Below the pieces are notes generated by a model. It saw nothing but the letters and a program-made list of their open reading frames with translations, was not told the origin of the DNA and searched no databases. From an uncultured Lachnospiraceae bacterium (GTDB lineage: Bacteria > Bacillota > Clostridia > Lachnospirales > Lachnospiraceae): a stretch of 64,000 nucleotides of DNA. Shown one piece after another: positions 61,765 through 64,000 of this stretch (position 1 is the stretch's first letter; each line of letters begins with the position of its first letter). Location: contig CAJTPM010000019.1 of NCBI GenBank assembly GCA_910578085.1, positions 10,999-74,998 of the forward strand, in the 5' to 3' direction. The translations under genes were made by a program, and so were the position numbers.

Positions 61765-62448
61765 ATGGATACAAAACTTATCTTGAATTATCTTACTGCA
61801 CTGGGTGCAAATAATAACCGGGAATGGTATCATGCCCATAAGGCGGAGTATAAATCGGCAAATATGGAGTTCGAAGCGCTGATTGGGGCGCTGATTGAGA
61901 GGATCGGTGAATTTGATGCCGGGGTACTGCGCCATGAGCCGAAAAGCCTTACCTTTAAGCTGGTGCGGGACACCAGATTCAGCCACGATAAATCCCCCTA
62001 TAATCCTGCCTTTCGTGCGCATATTTCAGCGAAAGGCAAGCTGCCGGTGCCGACAGGTTTCTATCTTTATATAAAACCAGGCGATCAGTCCTTTTTGGGC
62101 GGAGGCCTGTTTGCAGATATGTTTAAGGATGCGACGACCATGGTGCGGGACTATATTGTGGCGCACGGCGAAGAATGGGAGCAGATTACCAGTGACCCCG
62201 GATTTCTGGAATATTTCACAGTAAAAGGGACGGCGCTCAAAAATGTTCCCGCCGGATATGACAAAGAACATCCCCAGGCGGAATATCTGAAGTATAAGAG
62301 CTGGTATCTGGAATATCCAATAAAAGATGTACAATGGAATGATGCAGAAGAATTTCTGGAGAAAGCGACAGAGATTTTCAGAAGGATGAAACCCTTTAAC
62401 GATTATCTGAACCGGGCTCTTGCTGATTTTCAGATGCCGGTAAGGTAG
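61765..62448 (+). CDS. DUF2461 family protein
   Basis: The 227-residue protein (NNNREWYHAHKAEYKSANME and KLVRDTRFSHDKSPYNPAFR, then GGGLFADMFKDATTMVRDYI) matches the DUF2461/TIGR02453 family. Members are soluble and their activity is unknown. AGGAGGTCTG lies just before the ATG. It shares the operon with the sigma factor and may belong to its response. Confidence 0.92.
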   Translation: MDTKLILNYLTALGANNNREWYHAHKAEYKSANMEFEALIGALIERIGEFDAGVLRHEPKSLTFKLVRDTRFSHDKSPYNPAFRAHISAKGKLPVPTGFYLYIKPGDQSFLGGGLFADMFKDATTMVRDYIVAHGEEWEQITSDPGFLEYFTVKGTALKNVPAGYDKEHPQAEYLKYKSWYLEYPIKDVQWNDAEEFLEKATEIFRRMKPFNDYLNRALADFQMPVR

Positions 62449-62566
62449 AAAGATGGATGAAAGCTTTGGCTTTGCCACTAAAAAACATGGCGGAAAAAGC
62501 ATTTTGAAGGATGTGGGAGACCTGTGTTTTCTGGGAATTTTTGCCGGACGTTAAGGATTAACAGAT

Positions 62567-62604
62567 GTTATCCGATATAATCAGTAAGAGAACTATCGGA
62601 TAAC
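62567..62604. promoter_or_regulatory. 11-bp inverted repeat over a TATAAT box
   Basis: GTTATCCGATA (62567-62577) and TATCGGATAAC (62594-62604) form a perfect inverted repeat. TATAAT (62576-62581) overlaps its left arm, so this could be an operator on the promoter of the coiled-coil gene. No good -35 is seen. Confidence 0.55.
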
Positions 62605-62631
62605 GGAAGATAAAAAAACGAGGGTAGAAAA

Positions 62632-63312
62632 ATGGGAATTACGATAAATGCAGGAAAGATACCGGCTTTTCAGAGAATCCGTGACAGAGGTTTAAAGTGC
62701 AGAGAGGAAAAGCTGAAGCGGGAACAAAACAGGGACAACGAAGTGGCGGTACTGGAAAAACAGAAGGCAGCGCTGAAAAATAAGGAGTGTACTTCCCTGG
62801 AAGAGATCGGGGATAAGCTGGGACTTTTTCATTCCTATGAAGACCAGATCAAGGCCGTAAAACATGCTTTTAACAGTGAACAGATGTGCCACATTCTGGA
62901 TGAGGCCAGAGAAAAGGGTGAGAAGATAGCAGAGGAATTGAAGAAACTTTCAGCGAAGACGCCGGAGGAGATGAAAAAAATACTCGAGGAGGAAGCGCTG
63001 GGGATCGAAAAAAGTCAGGGAATGCTGTCGGAACTGCTGGAGGAAATAACACTGGAGCTGCCTAAGGAACCGGACGGAGAAAAGATGAAGGGATCGACCG
63101 GAGAATCGTCAGGCAAGACAAGTAATAAAAACGAAGGCGGATCGGCTGAGAATGCAGAGGGAATAACAGAGATCCTGACGGGGAAAAAGGAAGAAGAAAT
63201 AGCAGACAGACTGACGAAGCAGATGATAAGAGAGGCGATGGAGAAAACACAACCGGAACTTCCCGAACGTGAGTCTGAAAAGCTGGCAAAGATGGCATCT
63301 GAAAGAAAATAA
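62632..63312 (+). CDS. Coiled-coil protein, unknown
   Basis: The 226-residue soluble protein is very rich in Lys and Glu. The first two thirds are predicted coiled coil (CREEKLKREQNRDNEVAVLE, EIGDKLGLFHSYEDQIKAVK, KGEKIAEELKKLSAKTPEEM). A Gly/Ser/Asn-rich linker lies at about 145-180, and the C-terminus is helical again. There is no signal peptide. GAGGGTAG precedes the ATG. No family is recognised. Confidence 0.6.
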   Translation: MGITINAGKIPAFQRIRDRGLKCREEKLKREQNRDNEVAVLEKQKAALKNKECTSLEEIGDKLGLFHSYEDQIKAVKHAFNSEQMCHILDEAREKGEKIAEELKKLSAKTPEEMKKILEEEALGIEKSQGMLSELLEEITLELPKEPDGEKMKGSTGESSGKTSNKNEGGSAENAEGITEILTGKKEEEIADRLTKQMIREAMEKTQPELPERESEKLAKMASERK

Positions 63313-63380
63313 CTCTTGATAAAATATTTTTTTTGTATTATCCTGTTGATGAAAGTTTTTTGACACAGGAGGAATTTACA

Positions 63381-63890
63381 ATGGATAAAAAAGTTGCGGG
63401 ACTTTTAAATGATCAGATCAACAAAGAGTTATATTCTGCGTACCTTTATCTGGATATGGCCAATTTCTATGATGAGAAAGGATTGGACGGATTTGCCAAC
63501 TGGTATGAGATCCAGGCAAAGGAAGAGCAGGATCATGCGATGTTAATCTACCAGTATCTGCACAATAACAATGAGAAAGTGACGCTGGAGGCGATCGCAA
63601 AACCGGATAAAACTTTTACGACCTTGCTTGATCCGTTGACAGCGGGACTTGCCCATGAGCAGTATGTTACTTCTCTGATCAATAACATTTATACGGCGGC
63701 GCAGGAAGTGAAGGATTTCCGCACGACGCAGTTCCTAGACTGGTTTATCAAGGAGCAGGGCGAGGAGGAGAAGAACTCTTCGGATCAGATCACGAAGATG
63801 GAACTGTTCGGTGATGATGCAAGAAGCCTGTATATGCTGAATGAAGAACTGAAGAGCAGAGTTTACAGTGCGCCGTCACTGGTGCTGTAA
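63381..63890 (+). CDS. ftnA: Ferritin
   Basis: The 169-residue protein has the non-haem ferritin four-helix fold: LLNDQINKELYSAYLYLDMA near residue 8, WYEIQAKEEQDHAMLIYQYL near 44 with ferroxidase-site Glu and His residues, and FIKEQGEEEKNSSDQITKME near 122. It stores iron as a 24-mer. ACAGGAGGAATTTACA precedes the ATG at 63381. An in-frame start at 63333 is unlikely. Confidence 0.96.
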   Translation: MDKKVAGLLNDQINKELYSAYLYLDMANFYDEKGLDGFANWYEIQAKEEQDHAMLIYQYLHNNNEKVTLEAIAKPDKTFTTLLDPLTAGLAHEQYVTSLINNIYTAAQEVKDFRTTQFLDWFIKEQGEEEKNSSDQITKMELFGDDARSLYMLNEELKSRVYSAPSLVL

Positions 63891-64000
63891 GGTTTGGAAT
63901 GTTATTCTGGTCGATAGGATAAGGAAGGTTTCCTAAATTAAAAATTATGATCTCTCGGAATTCTGATTGATCCTGCCAGCGAAACTCTGGCATTGGACTT
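63891..64000. other. Downstream end of the window
   Basis: No gene or clear terminator is seen in these 110 bases after the ferritin gene. A following gene may begin beyond the window. Confidence 0.5.

Noticed and set aside
63316..63341. TTGATA and TATTAT as a promoter for ferritin
   Set aside because: The spacer is 14 bp, too short for a sigma-A promoter.

Overview
The window is about 64 kb of a low-to-medium GC Firmicutes chromosome, most likely a gut Lachnospiraceae (Clostridium cluster XIVa). This rests on the gene orders plsX-acpP-rnc-smc and coaE next to a long FtsA-like protein, a MecA-type ClpC adaptor, a TlpA / CXXC mini-protein / polyferredoxin trio, a DNA polymerase I with a degenerate proofreading domain, AGGAGG-type ribosome sites and sigma-A-like promoters. 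Family names come from reading motifs by eye; no database search was run. No rRNA, tRNA, CRISPR array or intact transposase was seen.

Layout. 1-1.7 kb: end of a PhoR-like kinase, then a PhoU-less Na/Pi transporter behind a TTTACA-repeat promoter. 1.7-4.8 kb (minus strand): TlpA-like lipoprotein, CXXC membrane peptide and membrane polyferredoxin (a probable thiol-redox relay), then a MATE exporter. 5.1-16.5 kb: plsX, acpP, rnc, smc and, after a 4.7 kb accessory block (a 157-nt palindromic element, frameshifted VOC gene, GNAT, SUKH protein, GH13 enzyme, unknowns), the small FakA-tail protein and ftsY. 16.7-18.9 kb: threonine deaminase and a YitT protein. 19.2-26.3 kb: an apparent operon behind a perfect TTGACA-17-TATAAT promoter, with a DUF819 permease, transglutaminase-like protein, dipeptide epimerase, AGE-family sugar isomerase and PepD. 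This looks like a locus for salvaging peptidoglycan or unusual dipeptides. 26.4-31.7 kb: a GH2 glycosidase/GPH transporter locus in decay, where the AraC regulator and transporter are truncated and a neighbouring ATPase has no N-terminus and an internal stop.

32-42.9 kb: lipoprotein, MecA, a small anti-sigma-like membrane protein, polA, SdpI-like protein, flavin-binding protein, YbaK, CoaE, a 720-residue FtsA-like protein and a YycJ-like hydrolase. 43-49.3 kb: unknowns, a TfoX C-terminal protein, the ACT/PFL pair, a nuclease/ATPase remnant, an AraC-GyrI regulator and a short MerR. 49.3-57.9 kb: TmcAL, pyridoxal kinase, a radical SAM protein, a PAP2-related protein, a DUF1905-cysteine-peptidase fusion, an EamA transporter, an RsmF-type methyltransferase, a phosphopantetheinyl transferase and a tandem DUF305 protein. 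58-63.9 kb: a ZIP transporter, a BlaI/M56 sensor pair, an ECF-like sigma factor with a Cys-bearing tail, a DUF2461 protein, a coiled-coil protein and ferritin.

The most interesting items are the redox trio, the peptide-salvage operon with three 20-bp operator-like repeats inside it, two related 95-100 nt intergenic repeats that both start at terminator T-tracts, the 157-nt palindromic element after smc, the DUF1905-peptidase fusion and the BlaI/M56/sigma cluster.
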